A program made the translations under genes and the position numbers. From Flavobacterium saccharophilum (GTDB taxonomy: Bacteria; Bacteroidota; Bacteroidia; Flavobacteriales; Flavobacteriaceae): 64,000 bases of DNA. Positions within the stretch are counted from its first letter, which is position 1; every line of letters starts with the position of its first letter. Under the pieces are notes generated by a model. The model was not told the DNA's origin. It ran no database searches and was given only the letters and a program-made list of their open reading frames with translations. Below, one piece after another: positions 1 through 9,529 of this stretch. The stretch covers positions 434,001 to 498,000 of the forward strand of contig NZ_FRBY01000004.1 in the NCBI RefSeq assembly GCF_900142735.1, given 5' to 3'.

Positions 1-353
1 GTCCTCTGATTAATAAGAACAAGCTCTTTTTTTTCTGTATTAAAACAGTACAGACTGTCTTTTTGTACGTTTCCTAAAATTTCAGTAAAACGACATTCCT
101 TTAAATCAGTATTAGAAGAATTAAAAGTAAGGAAAGTATGACCATCGTAACGAACAAGACCATTTTCAGTCGTAATCCAGATAAAATTGTACTTACCCTG
201 TACAATCGCTTTTACACTACTTTGAGGTAATTCATTGTTGTCTGCAGTATACCATCTTGCTGTGTAATTTTCCTGACAAGTTGCTTTAACTGCTGTTAGC
301 AATAATAAAAAGTAACAATAGCGAAGGGATATAAGCAACGTCATTTTTGACAT
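1..353 (-). CDS. Two-component-regulator-propeller protein, N-terminus only
   Basis: This frame is open from an ATG at 353 to the window edge and shows about 117 residues. Residues 1-26 look like a signal peptide (hydrophobic run around residues 14-22). They are followed by W34-Y-T-A-D and E41-L-P-Q-S-S-V, then F57-I-W-I-T-T-E-N-G-L-V-R-Y-D-G, the classic first blade motif of the 'two-component regulator propeller' family. In Bacteroidota such periplasmic beta-propellers are usually fused to a histidine kinase, a hybrid sensor or a LuxR-type DNA-binding domain; which one applies here lies outside the window. A second in-frame ATG at 344 is an alternative start. The gene is divergent from the NAD(P)-binding protein at 569. 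Confidence 0.75.
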   Translation of the reverse strand, partial: MSKMTLLISLRYCYFLLLLTAVKATCQENYTARWYTADNNELPQSSVKAIVQGKYNFIWITTENGLVRYDGHTFLTFNSSNTDLKECRFTEILGNVQKDSLYCFNTEKKELVLINQR

Positions 354-568
354 CGGACTGGTTTTAGACACACACAAACTTAGCAAACATTATTCATTAT
401 TTTGAATTTGTAGTTTTAAATCTACACACTTGTAGGTTTATTGAGACAGATTCTTGTAATCATAAATGGTTGATAAGGCTATATTTGCCCGAAACCACAG
501 TCTTGAATTTTGGTAAAAAATGGTAATACCCCGAATTTTTATCAAGATGAGATTAATAAAAAAAGATT

Positions 569-1117
569 ATGAAAATAGGTATTATAGGAGCTTGCAATAT
601 GACTTTGGATATTGCTACCAGAGCAGCAAAATCGGGACATGAAGTATTACTCAGTCATCCTAGATGTATTGAAAGTTTAAGGCCGATCGCAGCAAGAATG
701 GGAGACAAAGTAAAATTGGTCGCTAAAGATAAAGCAGTAAAAGCAAAGATGATTGTACTATTTGTTCCTCGTGAAGAACTTAATGGATTTTTTGACGGTC
801 TGCCAGATATGTCAGAAAAGATACTGGTACACACCAATAATCCTTTTTTTAGTACAGAAAGTTATTTATCGCCAATTGGAGAGGTAAAATCTTCAAGTGA
901 AATTATAAGTGCACAATTGCCTAGTGCACATCTGGTTAAAATTTTTCATGTACTGGAACCTGAACTTATTTTATCGAAATGTCAAAGCCAAAACGGAAAC
1001 GAAATATTCTTTATGGGAACCAATCAGGAAGCAAAAAATAAGGTGAAAAGTTTTTTAAAAACGATAGACTTGTCAGCTTGTGATCTTGACGAATTGTGTT
1101 CAGCGGGCCAATGCTAG
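569..1117 (+). CDS. NAD(P)-binding F420-oxidoreductase-like protein
   Basis: A 182-residue protein that begins with a Rossmann first strand (MKIGIIGACNM). The later strands MIVLFVP (about 61-67) and ILVHTNNPF (about 84-92) fit the NADP-dependent F420 reductase / P5C-reductase-like coenzyme fold. The usual GxGxxG turn is altered to G-A-C-N-M, so cofactor binding is uncertain. Members of this family act as small soluble dehydrogenases; the substrate cannot be inferred. The start is the only sensible ATG and follows an A-rich leader. The gene stands alone, between a divergent sensor gene and katG. Confidence 0.5.
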   Translation: MKIGIIGACNMTLDIATRAAKSGHEVLLSHPRCIESLRPIAARMGDKVKLVAKDKAVKAKMIVLFVPREELNGFFDGLPDMSEKILVHTNNPFFSTESYLSPIGEVKSSSEIISAQLPSAHLVKIFHVLEPELILSKCQSQNGNEIFFMGTNQEAKNKVKSFLKTIDLSACDLDELCSAGQC

Positions 1118-1544
1118 GATTTTTAATCTTATAAAATACTTCCAGGTTGTCGTTCTGTAAATATCAGCATGAAAAAACATTATGACAACAAGGAAGTAAA
1201 TTACATTTCAAGATTTACAATGATTTATTATTAATCAAATTTAAATAGTTTTTTGAAAATCATTTTTACAAACTTAAAGGCTGTCCTTATATAATTAACA
1301 TTATTTCTTCCTTAAAATTCTTTAAAAATCTTCCTTAAAATAAGAGACAAAATTCAACATGTAATGTTTTGATTTACATGATTGTGCTATATAATAATAT
1401 AATTGAATTTATCTACTTTGATAGCTTTTATCTATTGTGGTAAATTAATTTAATATGCATCTTTTGCTTTACTTTTTTATTTTGTTTGTAAATTAGTCTG
1501 ATAATAAATCGATTAAGATTAAAACAAAAAATAAAATTGTAATT
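1118..1544. other. Intergenic region upstream of katG
   Basis: 427 bases with no credible gene. Just downstream of the first gene there is a two-block inverted repeat: ACTTCC-AG-GTTGTC at 1138-1151 pairs with GACAAC-AA-GGAAGT at 1184-1197 around a 32-base loop. There is no T-tract, so it is not a clear terminator. The rest is very AT-rich. I could not assign a clean TAnnTTTG promoter for katG. Confidence 0.4.
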
Positions 1545-3821
1545 ATGGACAACCAATCAAATGACATTAGCAAATGCCCTTTTCATAACGGGAGCATGGA
1601 CAAAGTAGCAGCTACAGGCACAAAAAATCGTGACTGGTGGCCAAAACAATTAAAGGTAAATATTCTGAGACAAAATTCTTCGCTTTCAGACCCAATGGGT
1701 GAAAATTTTAATTACGCAGAAGCCTTTAAAAGTCTTGATCTTGAAGCAGTAAAAAAGGACTTACATGTACTTATGACTGATTCGCAAGAATGGTGGCCGG
1801 CAGATTTTGGTCATTACGGAGGTTTATTTATAAGAATGGCATGGCATAGTGCGGGAACGTACAGAGTAGAAGATGGTCGTGGTGGCGCAGGTGCAGGACA
1901 ACAACGTTTTGCCCCACTTAACAGCTGGCCGGATAACGTGAGTCTTGACAAAGCCAGAAGATTATTATGGCCTATAAAGCAAAAATACGGTAGAAAAATT
2001 TCCTGGGCCGATTTGATGATCCTGACAGGAAATATCGCCTTAGAATCTATGGGCTTTAAAACTTTTGGTTTTGCCGGAGGAAGAGCCGATGTTTGGGAAC
2101 CAGACGAAGCTGTTTATTGGGGTTCTGAAACTACATGGTTAGGTGGAGATGAACGTTATAAAGACGGTTCTGAAGGTGTACCGAAAGATCATGGCGTTGT
2201 TTCATCTGATGATAATGCAGATGGTGATATCCATTCAAGAAATTTAGAAAAACCACTTGCCGCTGTGCAAATGGGACTTATATATGTAAACCCGGAAGGA
2301 CCAGACGGTAATCCGGATCCTATTGCTGCTGCCAAAGATATCAGAGATACTTTTGGTCGTATGGCTATGAACGACGAAGAAACAGTAGCGTTAATTGCAG
2401 GTGGACATACATTTGGTAAAACACACGGAGCTGCTTCTTCTGATCACGTAGCAGAAGAACCGGAAGCCGCAGGTTTAGAATTACAAGGTTTTGGATGGAA
2501 AAATAGCTACGGTTCTGGTAAAGGTGGAGATGCTATTACAAGCGGACTTGAAGTAACCTGGACAAAAACACCAACACAATGGAGCAATAACTTCTTCGAA
2601 AACTTATTTGGTTTTGAATGGGAACTTTCTAAAAGCCCTGCTGGTGCACATCAATGGGTAGCCAAAAATGCAGAACCTATTATTCCGGACGCTTTTGATA
2701 GTTCTAAAAAGCATTTACCAACAATGCTTACAACAGATTTATCATTACGATTAGATCCTGAGTACGAAAAAATATCCCGACGTTTTCTTGAAAATCCAGA
2801 CCAGTTTGCAGATGCCTTTTCTCGCGCCTGGTTTAAATTGACACATCGCGATATGGGACCTGTTTCGCTTTATTTAGGAGCCGATGTTCCGAAGGAAGAG
2901 TTGATATGGCAAGATCCTATTCCTGCTGTAAATCACGAACTTATAAATGCGAATGATATTGAGCAATTAAAAGGAAAAATTCTGAATTCAGGATTAAGTA
3001 TTTCTCAATTAGTTTCAACTGCATGGGCTTCAGCTTCTACTTTTAGAGGATCTGATAAACGTGGAGGTGCTAATGGAGCACGTATAAGACTGGCTCCTCA
3101 AAAAGACTGGGCAGTAAATAATCCGGCTCAGCTTAAAATTGTTTTAGATAAACTGGAAAGTATTCAGGCCGAATTTAATGCAGCTCAGGGTGGTGGAAAA
3201 AAAGTTTCGCTGGCAGATTTAATTGTTTTAGCAGGATCAGCAGGAGTGGAGAAAGCGGCTGCAGCTGCCGGAAGCTCTGTTACTGTACCTTTTAGTCCGG
3301 GACGTATGGATGCCTCTGCAGAGCAAACAGATGTTGAATCTGTTGGGTTCTTAGAACCTAAAACAGATGGATTCCGTAATTACAGAAGAACAAAATCAGC
3401 TGTTGCTACTGAAGAATTACTTATTGACAAAGCCCATTTATTAACGCTTACCGCACCAGAATTGACTGTACTTTTAGGTGGATTACGTGTTTTGGATATC
3501 AATGCGGACGGCTCTAAAAATGGAGTATTTACCAATCGTCCGGGTCAGCTTACCAATGATTTCTTTGTAAACTTACTGGATATGAATACACAGTGGCAAG
3601 CGGTTTCTAACGATAAAGAACTTTATACAGGAAACGATCGCTCAACTGGTCAGCCAAAATGGATTGGTACCCGTGCCGATCTTGTTTTTGGATCTAATGC
3701 AGAATTAAGAGCGCTTGCAGAAGTTTACGCTAGCAGCGATGCGCAGGAGAAATTTGTAAAGGACTTTGTTGCCACATGGAATAAGGTAATGAATCTGGAT
3801 CGATTCGATTTAAAGAAATAA
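1545..3821 (+). CDS. katG: Bifunctional catalase-peroxidase
   Basis: A 758-residue haem enzyme, normal length for KatG, which disproportionates H2O2 and has peroxidase activity. The distal site is R97-M-A-W100-H101-S-A-G-T-Y-R. The Met-Tyr-Trp crosslink residues are W100, Y247 (GLIYVNPEGP) and M273 (RMAMND). The proximal haem ligand is H288 in GGHTFGK. The second, degenerate peroxidase domain covers roughly the last 300 residues (LVSTAWASASTFRGSDKRGG). There is no signal peptide, so it is expected in the cytoplasm, although the N-terminus contains a CPFH motif. It ends in a strong bidirectional terminator. Its position beside iron-uptake genes fits oxidative-stress and iron handling, but no OxyR/PerR site was identified. 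Confidence 0.97.
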   Translation: MDNQSNDISKCPFHNGSMDKVAATGTKNRDWWPKQLKVNILRQNSSLSDPMGENFNYAEAFKSLDLEAVKKDLHVLMTDSQEWWPADFGHYGGLFIRMAWHSAGTYRVEDGRGGAGAGQQRFAPLNSWPDNVSLDKARRLLWPIKQKYGRKISWADLMILTGNIALESMGFKTFGFAGGRADVWEPDEAVYWGSETTWLGGDERYKDGSEGVPKDHGVVSSDDNADGDIHSRNLEKPLAAVQMGLIYVNPEGPDGNPDPIAAAKDIRDTFGRMAMNDEETVALIAGGHTFGKTHGAASSDHVAEEPEAAGLELQGFGWKNSYGSGKGGDAITSGLEVTWTKTPTQWSNNFFENLFGFEWELSKSPAGAHQWVAKNAEPIIPDAFDSSKKHLPTMLTTDLSLRLDPEYEKISRRFLENPDQFADAFSRAWFKLTHRDMGPVSLYLGADVPKEELIWQDPIPAVNHELINANDIEQLKGKILNSGLSISQLVSTAWASASTFRGSDKRGGANGARIRLAPQKDWAVNNPAQLKIVLDKLESIQAEFNAAQGGGKKVSLADLIVLAGSAGVEKAAAAAGSSVTVPFSPGRMDASAEQTDVESVGFLEPKTDGFRNYRRTKSAVATEELLIDKAHLLTLTAPELTVLLGGLRVLDINADGSKNGVFTNRPGQLTNDFFVNLLDMNTQWQAVSNDKELYTGNDRSTGQPKWIGTRADLVFGSNAELRALAEVYASSDAQEKFVKDFVATWNKVMNLDRFDLKK

Positions 3822-3846
3822 TTTCTTTTCAATAGAATAAAAAATG

Positions 3847-3882
3847 AAAGAGGAGCCCTGGTTGTGGCTCCTCTTTGTCTTT
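3847..3882. terminator. Bidirectional terminator between katG and PepSY gene
   Basis: Perfect 11-bp stem AAAGAGGAGCC (3847-3857) and GGCTCCTCTTT (3866-3876) with an 8-base loop. It is T-rich on the plus side and A-rich upstream, and lies between the convergent genes ending at 3821 and 3889. Confidence 0.85.
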
Positions 3883-3888
3883 ATAGGC

Positions 3889-4995
3889 TTAAACTAAACT
3901 GCGTTTAGCTGCGTTTTTTTTCTTCTTTTTCTTCTTTTTCAACCAAATAATAAATCCGGTTACAGGTAAACTGGCTGCAATTAAACTGGCTAAGAACGCA
4001 ATGATTTTCCCAAAAAGGCCAAAAAATCTTCCGGTATGAAGATCATAATTACTAGCTTCGATAATATCAACAGTATTAAAATCCTTATATAATTTATAAC
4101 GAAGCAATTGACCCGTTGAAGCATCAAAGAAAAAAGTATTTTGTTTTCTGGACCATTCATACGGATATAACATTCTCAATCTAAGACCTCCGTCTTTTCT
4201 TATAGACAGGGTTACTGTATTGGCTCCCGGATATTGTTGTATCGCAGTTGTGTAAATTCGATTATAAAGTACGGCCAATGGCTCTTCTTTAATAATTGCT
4301 TTTGATTCTACTTTTATGCCTTCTGTAACTTCACTTCCGGTTAAGAATGCAGCTGCATTTTTTACGCCTTTAAAAGCAAAAAATAAACCGGTAAGAGCAA
4401 TAACAAGCAGAAAGAAAGAAGCATAGAAGCCTAATACATTATGTAAATCGTAATTAACGCGTTTAAATGTTCCTTTCCATTTAATCGTCAAAGCTTGTTT
4501 TATTGCTTTTATGCGACCTGGAAACCATAATATAATTCCGGTTAGTAACATCAAAGTGAAAATGACTACAGACCATTTCTGAATAAAACTTCCAGTATCG
4601 CCCAAAAGCAAAGAAGTATGAAGCTTTCTGACCGTAGTTAACCAATCCTGAGTGCCAGTCGAAATTAAAGTACCATCATAAGGATTAAAATAATATGTTT
4701 TCTTTTTTGTAGAAAGTTCGACAGCAGCATTAGAAACTTTTTGATCTACTTTGATTGAAGTGATTTTTTGATCGGGTTCTGCTTTTTGAAAATTGAGGAC
4801 AATTTTCTCAACGCCTGCAAAGTTCTTTTCCTGAATTGGTACAAGTAATTCTTCTTTTTTGCTCAAGCCTCTTAATTCTTCCTCAAAAACATAAATACAG
4901 CCAGTAATACTAATTATAAAAACAATTATTCCGGTTGCCAAACCTAACCATAAATGGACCTGGCGTGCTATATTTTTAATTTGTTTCTGATTCAT
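3889..4995 (-). CDS. PepSY-associated TM protein (iron-regulated membrane protein type)
   Basis: A 368-residue inner-membrane protein with four predicted helices: about residues 16-38, 142-160, 190-210 and 332-353. The helical segments carry the conserved histidines typical of the PepSY_TM (PiuB-like) family, for example H14-L-W-L-G-L-A-T-G, R-K-L-H-T-S-L-L and D-L-H-N-V-L-G. The C-terminus is a lysine tail, eight consecutive K after a tryptophan. Such proteins are linked to ferric-siderophore reduction or processing at the inner membrane. It is divergent, with a 246-bp gap, from the TonB siderophore-type receptor at 5242. That arrangement suggests they are co-regulated by iron. Confidence 0.85.
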   Translation of the reverse strand: MNQKQIKNIARQVHLWLGLATGIIVFIISITGCIYVFEEELRGLSKKEELLVPIQEKNFAGVEKIVLNFQKAEPDQKITSIKVDQKVSNAAVELSTKKKTYYFNPYDGTLISTGTQDWLTTVRKLHTSLLLGDTGSFIQKWSVVIFTLMLLTGIILWFPGRIKAIKQALTIKWKGTFKRVNYDLHNVLGFYASFFLLVIALTGLFFAFKGVKNAAAFLTGSEVTEGIKVESKAIIKEEPLAVLYNRIYTTAIQQYPGANTVTLSIRKDGGLRLRMLYPYEWSRKQNTFFFDASTGQLLRYKLYKDFNTVDIIEASNYDLHTGRFFGLFGKIIAFLASLIAASLPVTGFIIWLKKKKKKKKNAAKRSLV

Positions 4996-5241
4996 TTTAT
5001 AAAGCGTATACTAAAATTAGAGGCTGTTTTTTGAAAAGTTTTTCAAACAAGCTGCGCAAATGTAGATGTATTTTAGAAACATTCCAAATAACAATTTCGA
5101 CAAATTAAGTCGTTTAGGTAGTAATTCAGTTAAAATGGAGAGCCGAATTTATTTTGAAAAAATAGCAATTTGCTGTTGATATATTTAGAAATATATTGTT
5201 CTTTTGCGCTCAATTTAGAATCAGTTTAAATAAGTATAAAT

Positions 5242-7650
5242 ATGAGGACAGCAATACTTTCAATTTCAGATTATATACAAGTACTAAATAAAAGAATAGC
5301 AGGTTTATCTTTGAGATCAGCATTAATTTTGATGTTTTTGTTGTTTAATTCCAGTGTACAGGGACAAACAACTGCAACCGGTTCAATTTCAGGTAGCGTA
5401 ATTACCAATGACGGAAATGCCAGTCAGGGTGTAATTGTTAAACTAATAGAGATTAATAAAAACGCAGTAACCAATTCGGCTGGAAATTTCGAATTTAAAA
5501 AAGTACCATTCGGAAAATATACGTTGGAAGTTACCATGTCTGGTTATGAATCATCTCTGGAAAGTACCGAGATTACAGAGCTAAATCCAACGGTTTCAAT
5601 TGACATCAAAGTAAATTCTTCCATTCAAAATCTGGAAGATGTGGTAATTCGTACCGGAGGAAATCGTTTTGCCAAAAAAGAAAGTTTTGACGTTGCCAAG
5701 ATGCCTTTAAAAAACATCGATAACTCTCAGGTTTATATTGTAGTAAGTAAGGAATTAATGAAGGAGCAAGTAGTAACAGACTATAATAGTGCTTTTAAAA
5801 ATGTTCCCGGTGCTGGTATTGCAGAAGTAAGAAATCAGGGACGTACGACTTCAATTTCAAGGGGTTTTCCAACTCCTCAGGTAGTTAGAAACGGTGTTGG
5901 AAGTTTTACTTACACTACAATTGATCCTTCAAATTTAGAGCGTATTGAGGTCATCAAAGGACCATCAGCAACACTTTTTGGAAGTACGTTGTCATCATTT
6001 GGTGGATTATTTAATCGTGTAACTAAAAAACCTTTTGATAGTTTTAAAGGGGAAGTTTCATATTCTGCAGCAAGTTGGGATCTGAACCGTCTGACTTTTG
6101 ATGTGAATACTCCTTTAAACGAAGATAAAACAGCTTTGTTAAGAATCAATACAGCCTTACATAGTGAAAGAAGTTTTCAGGATGCCGGATTCAATAAAAA
6201 CTTCTCAATTGCTCCAAGTTTCTCTTATGCAATCAATGACAGGTTGAGCCTTTTAATTGATATAGAATTCAGTATGTACAAAGCAACTTCACCAACCAGA
6301 CTTGCACCTTTTGTTGTAGCAAACACGGAAAGCAGTATTGAGGAACTTGATATGCCTTATAAATTATCTTTTGCTAACAATACTATTAATTACACGAGTC
6401 AACAATACAACATTTTTGCACAGTTAAAATATAAAATGTCAGATAGTTGGGATTCTCAAACTATTTTGTCAAGAACAAGATCATCTTCTGATGGTTATGT
6501 GGTGGCTTTGCAAATGAGATCACCTACAACATTAAGACAACAGGTAACCTATCAGGAGTCACCTTTTTATGGAACGGATATTCAGCAAAATTTTATTGGA
6601 AAATTCAATATTGGCAAACTTAAAAACAGAGTAGTAGCCGGTCTTGATTTTTACAGCCTGCGTGCTACACGAAACGATGCCATTGTCAATATGCCGGCAA
6701 TGGATTATAAAAAGCCTGGTGACGCTTATAACAATTTTAATATTCAAAAAGTACAGCCAATGTTTGCAGGTGCTACTTTTAATAATTTTGTATCTAATGA
6801 CGAAGATACCTACAGCGCCTACGTTTCTGATGTTTTAAATGTAACCGATAAATTATTAGTAATGGGTGGAATTCGTTTGGATAAATATGAAAATCATGGA
6901 ACCTATTATCCTAGCAAAGATTCTATTGCCGGAAATTACAATCAAACCGCTTTCTCTCCAAAATTTGGAGTAGTGTACCAAATTGTGAAAGACAAAATTG
7001 CGGCTTTTGGTAACTACATGAATGGTTTTAGCAATGTTTCAGGTTCAGATTTTGAGGGTAATACTTTCAAACCAAATCAGGCCAATCAATGGGAAGGTGG
7101 TTTTAAATTTGACCTTAGTAAAATATCAGCTACATTAAGTTATTATGACATTGCCGTAACAAATATAACACGTGACGATCCGGATCATGCAAACTTTTCA
7201 ATTCAGGATGGAACTCAGGTCAGCAGAGGTTTTGAAGCCGAACTGATTGCCAACCCAATTTCGGGATTAAATATCGTGGCAGGTTATACGTACAATGATA
7301 GTAAATACGAAAAGAGTAACGCAAGTGTTCAGGGATTACGACCAACAACGGCAGGTTCTCCGCAAACAGCCAACTTATGGGCAAGTTATAGGCTAGTTAC
7401 AGGTAGGGCACAAGGTTTAGGAATTGGTTTTGGAGGTATTTACGGAAGCGAATATTATCAGACAAACACAACAACTTTCAAATTTTCGATTCCTTCTTAT
7501 ACTGTTTTGGATGCTTCGCTTTTTTATGATCAGCCAAAATATAGAATTGGCCTTAAGGTGGACAACTTAACAAATGAAAAATATTGGTCTTACAGACTTG
7601 CAGCTCAAAACCCAACACGAGTTACTGCTAATATAACATTTAAGTTCTAA
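5242..7650 (+). CDS. TonB-dependent siderophore-type receptor
   Basis: An 802-residue outer-membrane receptor. Residues 1-42 are a long signal peptide ending near SSVQGQ. A carboxypeptidase-regulatory-like domain follows (about 45-125, GSISGSVITNDGNASQGVIV). The plug begins around 150 and contains ERIEVIKGPSATLFG, a hallmark of siderophore receptors of the FhuA/FecA class. The beta-barrel ends in a C-terminal aromatic (TANITFKF). NEKYWSYR near the end matches the typical last-strand pattern of siderophore receptors. No SusD partner is present. With the divergent PepSY protein it probably forms a ferric-siderophore uptake pair; the ligand is unknown. Confidence 0.9.
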   Translation: MRTAILSISDYIQVLNKRIAGLSLRSALILMFLLFNSSVQGQTTATGSISGSVITNDGNASQGVIVKLIEINKNAVTNSAGNFEFKKVPFGKYTLEVTMSGYESSLESTEITELNPTVSIDIKVNSSIQNLEDVVIRTGGNRFAKKESFDVAKMPLKNIDNSQVYIVVSKELMKEQVVTDYNSAFKNVPGAGIAEVRNQGRTTSISRGFPTPQVVRNGVGSFTYTTIDPSNLERIEVIKGPSATLFGSTLSSFGGLFNRVTKKPFDSFKGEVSYSAASWDLNRLTFDVNTPLNEDKTALLRINTALHSERSFQDAGFNKNFSIAPSFSYAINDRLSLLIDIEFSMYKATSPTRLAPFVVANTESSIEELDMPYKLSFANNTINYTSQQYNIFAQLKYKMSDSWDSQTILSRTRSSSDGYVVALQMRSPTTLRQQVTYQESPFYGTDIQQNFIGKFNIGKLKNRVVAGLDFYSLRATRNDAIVNMPAMDYKKPGDAYNNFNIQKVQPMFAGATFNNFVSNDEDTYSAYVSDVLNVTDKLLVMGGIRLDKYENHGTYYPSKDSIAGNYNQTAFSPKFGVVYQIVKDKIAAFGNYMNGFSNVSGSDFEGNTFKPNQANQWEGGFKFDLSKISATLSYYDIAVTNITRDDPDHANFSIQDGTQVSRGFEAELIANPISGLNIVAGYTYNDSKYEKSNASVQGLRPTTAGSPQTANLWASYRLVTGRAQGLGIGFGGIYGSEYYQTNTTTFKFSIPSYTVLDASLFYDQPKYRIGLKVDNLTNEKYWSYRLAAQNPTRVTANITFKF

Positions 7651-7665
7651 GTAACTTTAAATCAA

Positions 7666-7706
7666 AAAAAAGGGATTGTTTCATTCATGAGACAATCCCT
7701 TTTTTA
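7666..7706. terminator. Hairpin terminator after TonB receptor
   Basis: The stem AAAAAGGGATTGT pairs with ACAATCCCTTTTT around a short loop and is followed by a T-run. It can serve both the receptor (plus) and the small acidic gene (minus) that converges on it. Confidence 0.85.
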
Positions 7707-7735
7707 CTTTAAGAATTTGAATAGCATAAAAATGC

Positions 7736-8044
7736 TTATTCTTCTTCCTCTTCTTCCTCATCCGGTTCTGCTTGATTGGCACTGTATTCGTCCAACGTTC
7801 TTCTATCCGGATCATTTTTGTCGCTTAAATCTCTTTCAGCATCAATAGTTCGATTGCTGTTTTTTTGAAGATTAATATCATCGTTATCATCGAGATTTTG
7901 TCCGTCTGAATGATCAGTGTTATAAGGCTCTCTGTCTTTGTAATTATTCTGATGCTGATTAACTGCCGGATCTTTGCTCTCCATTGTTTCAGAAGTAATC
8001 CCTTCATTATCTGCTCTGCTGTTTCTGTGGTTTGAAGTATTCAT
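7736..8044 (-). CDS. Acidic, disordered small protein
   Basis: A 102-residue protein rich in D, E, N and Q with no hydrophobic core, ending in an uninterrupted run of seven glutamates. No fold is recognised; it is expected to be intrinsically disordered and soluble. The frame begins at an ATG at 8044 after an A/T-rich leader and is closed by a TAA near the terminator. Its neighbours on the same strand (DUF202, SRPBCC, FAD/Rieske) suggest a stress-related group, but gaps of 100 bp or more mean each may have its own promoter. A second minus-strand frame in the same place (7825-8007) is a shadow. Confidence 0.6.
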   Translation of the reverse strand: MNTSNHRNSRADNEGITSETMESKDPAVNQHQNNYKDREPYNTDHSDGQNLDDNDDINLQKNSNRTIDAERDLSDKNDPDRRTLDEYSANQAEPDEEEEEEE

Positions 8045-8165
8045 AATAATAAGATTTTATAATTAATATTTACAAATCTATTAATCAAAAACAGAAGTAA
8101 CTTATAAGATTTTTATTTGCAATTGTATTATTATCAGGTTTTTACAGTTATATGTTAGCTGTTTT

Positions 8166-8564
8166 TTAAGAAGAAAAAGGGTAAGCAGCCATAATTAAAT
8201 AAGCAATTATTATAATACTCATTAGAAAAATAACAACGGTCAGCACCGTTATTAATAAGGTAGAATATAAGTATTCGCCTTTTTGCAGCAGTTTGTGCGT
8301 TTGTCTGTATTTCCAATACGATAAAAAAATGGTACTGGCACCTGTAAAGACTAATGCTATACCAATAATTATAGTTAAACCATTTTTAGGAATATTGGCT
8401 TCCTGAAAAAAACTGGCTGGTAATTGATTTACAAATAATGAAAATTTTACGATTACAAAGCCAAAAACCATTATTCCGATGCCTGTTCGCACCCATGAAA
8501 GAAAGGTTCTCTCATTTGACATTTGTTCGTTGATCATTTTTTTATTATTCTCCATTGTGTTCAA
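8166..8564 (-). CDS. DUF202 (YidH-like) membrane protein
   Basis: A 132-residue inner-membrane protein. N-S/E-R-T-F-L-S-W-V-R-T-G at about residues 17-27 is the signature of DUF202. It is followed by three transmembrane helices at about 29-48, 72-92 and 100-127. The function of the family is unknown. ATG codons at residues 1, 4 and 10 are all possible starts. It sits downstream of a terminator for the SRPBCC gene, so it is probably transcribed separately. Confidence 0.85.
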   Translation of the reverse strand: MNTMENNKKMINEQMSNERTFLSWVRTGIGIMVFGFVIVKFSLFVNQLPASFFQEANIPKNGLTIIIGIALVFTGASTIFLSYWKYRQTHKLLQKGEYLYSTLLITVLTVVIFLMSIIIIAYLIMAAYPFSS

Positions 8565-8598
8565 TGTATATCTTAAAATTATAATAACAAAAGGGAAA

Positions 8599-8640
8599 AA
8601 ACCTGTAAAGAATCTCTCCTTACAGGTTTAGTTTTTTTTA
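8599..8640 (-). terminator. Terminator downstream of SRPBCC gene
   Basis: The stem AAACCTGTAA (8599-8608) pairs with TTACAGGTTT (8620-8629). Read on the minus strand it is followed by a T-run (the A-run at 8595-8601 on the plus strand), directly after the gene ending at 8656. Confidence 0.75.
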
Positions 8641-8655
8641 TGTATTTGAAATCAG

Positions 8656-9336
8656 TTAAACAGATTCTATATAGGTTTTGAAATTGAGTATATCATCTTT
8701 TACCAGTTTTTCAAAATACGGATTAAGCAATTTTGCAGCGCTTTCTCCAGCAACTCCCAGCGGTGCGTGATAAGAAATAGTTACAATGATTTCTGTATTT
8801 TTTCCACTTGGTCTGAAAACAACTTTTCCCGCATTTTTTATGGAAGATTCCGGAAGAGAATTCCAACTGATTAATCTTTCTTTTTCATCTTTTATGATTT
8901 CAGCATTCCAGGTTATTTTACCTATTCCAGCCGGTCCTTTCGCAGTCCATTTCGAGGTAGTGTAAGTTAGCGGTTTTACAGCTTCAAGATGGTTCATGAA
9001 TTTCGGAAAATTTTCGAAGTCACGCCAAAAATTATAGACCTCACTTATAGGTTTATTAATAATACTGTTAACTCGAATATTTACATTTGATGCCTTATCG
9101 TTTTTAAGATGATCTACAGCATCATACACCGGGCAATATCCTGACAGTCCGCGTAAAAGCATTGCGCCTCCTGAACCTATTTGTGTGATATTTTTGTCTT
9201 CTTTGGATAATCCTTTATACAAAAGATAACCGCCGCTGGTCACCATTAAAAATCTTTCCAGCGCTGAAACGTTTGTTTTAAGTTTTGAAGTTCCTGAATT
9301 AGAAACTTTTTTTTGAGATGTTGTTGCTGTTTCCAT
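8656..9336 (-). CDS. DUF2892-like plus SRPBCC-domain protein
   Basis: A 226-residue protein in two parts. Residues 25-75 (ALERFLMVTSGGYLLYKG to LSGYCPVYDAV) form a short glycine-rich membrane-associated segment like DUF2892. Residues 85-226 form an SRPBCC/polyketide-cyclase-like lipid- or ligand-binding fold (INKPISEVYNFWRDFENFPKFM, WNSLPESSIKNAGKVVF). This fusion is common in environmental Bacteroidota and Proteobacteria, and its role is not established. It belongs to the minus-strand group containing DUF202 and FAD/Rieske genes. Confidence 0.8.
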   Translation of the reverse strand: METATTSQKKVSNSGTSKLKTNVSALERFLMVTSGGYLLYKGLSKEDKNITQIGSGGAMLLRGLSGYCPVYDAVDHLKNDKASNVNIRVNSIINKPISEVYNFWRDFENFPKFMNHLEAVKPLTYTTSKWTAKGPAGIGKITWNAEIIKDEKERLISWNSLPESSIKNAGKVVFRPSGKNTEIIVTISYHAPLGVAGESAAKLLNPYFEKLVKDDILNFKTYIESV

Positions 9337-9529
9337 AATTCTATTTTTTTATTGATGTGCAATTGTTAGAGGGTTAAAATTAAGCTCTTTAAGCTGTTTT
9401 TCTTTTACAAGATTAATTTTGATTTTTACAGAATTAAGCTTGATAGAAGGAAATTGATCAGGTTTAAAACTTAGCAATATATGTTTAGCCTTAATTCTTT
9501 AGATTAAAACCTATTTACAATTTTAGAAA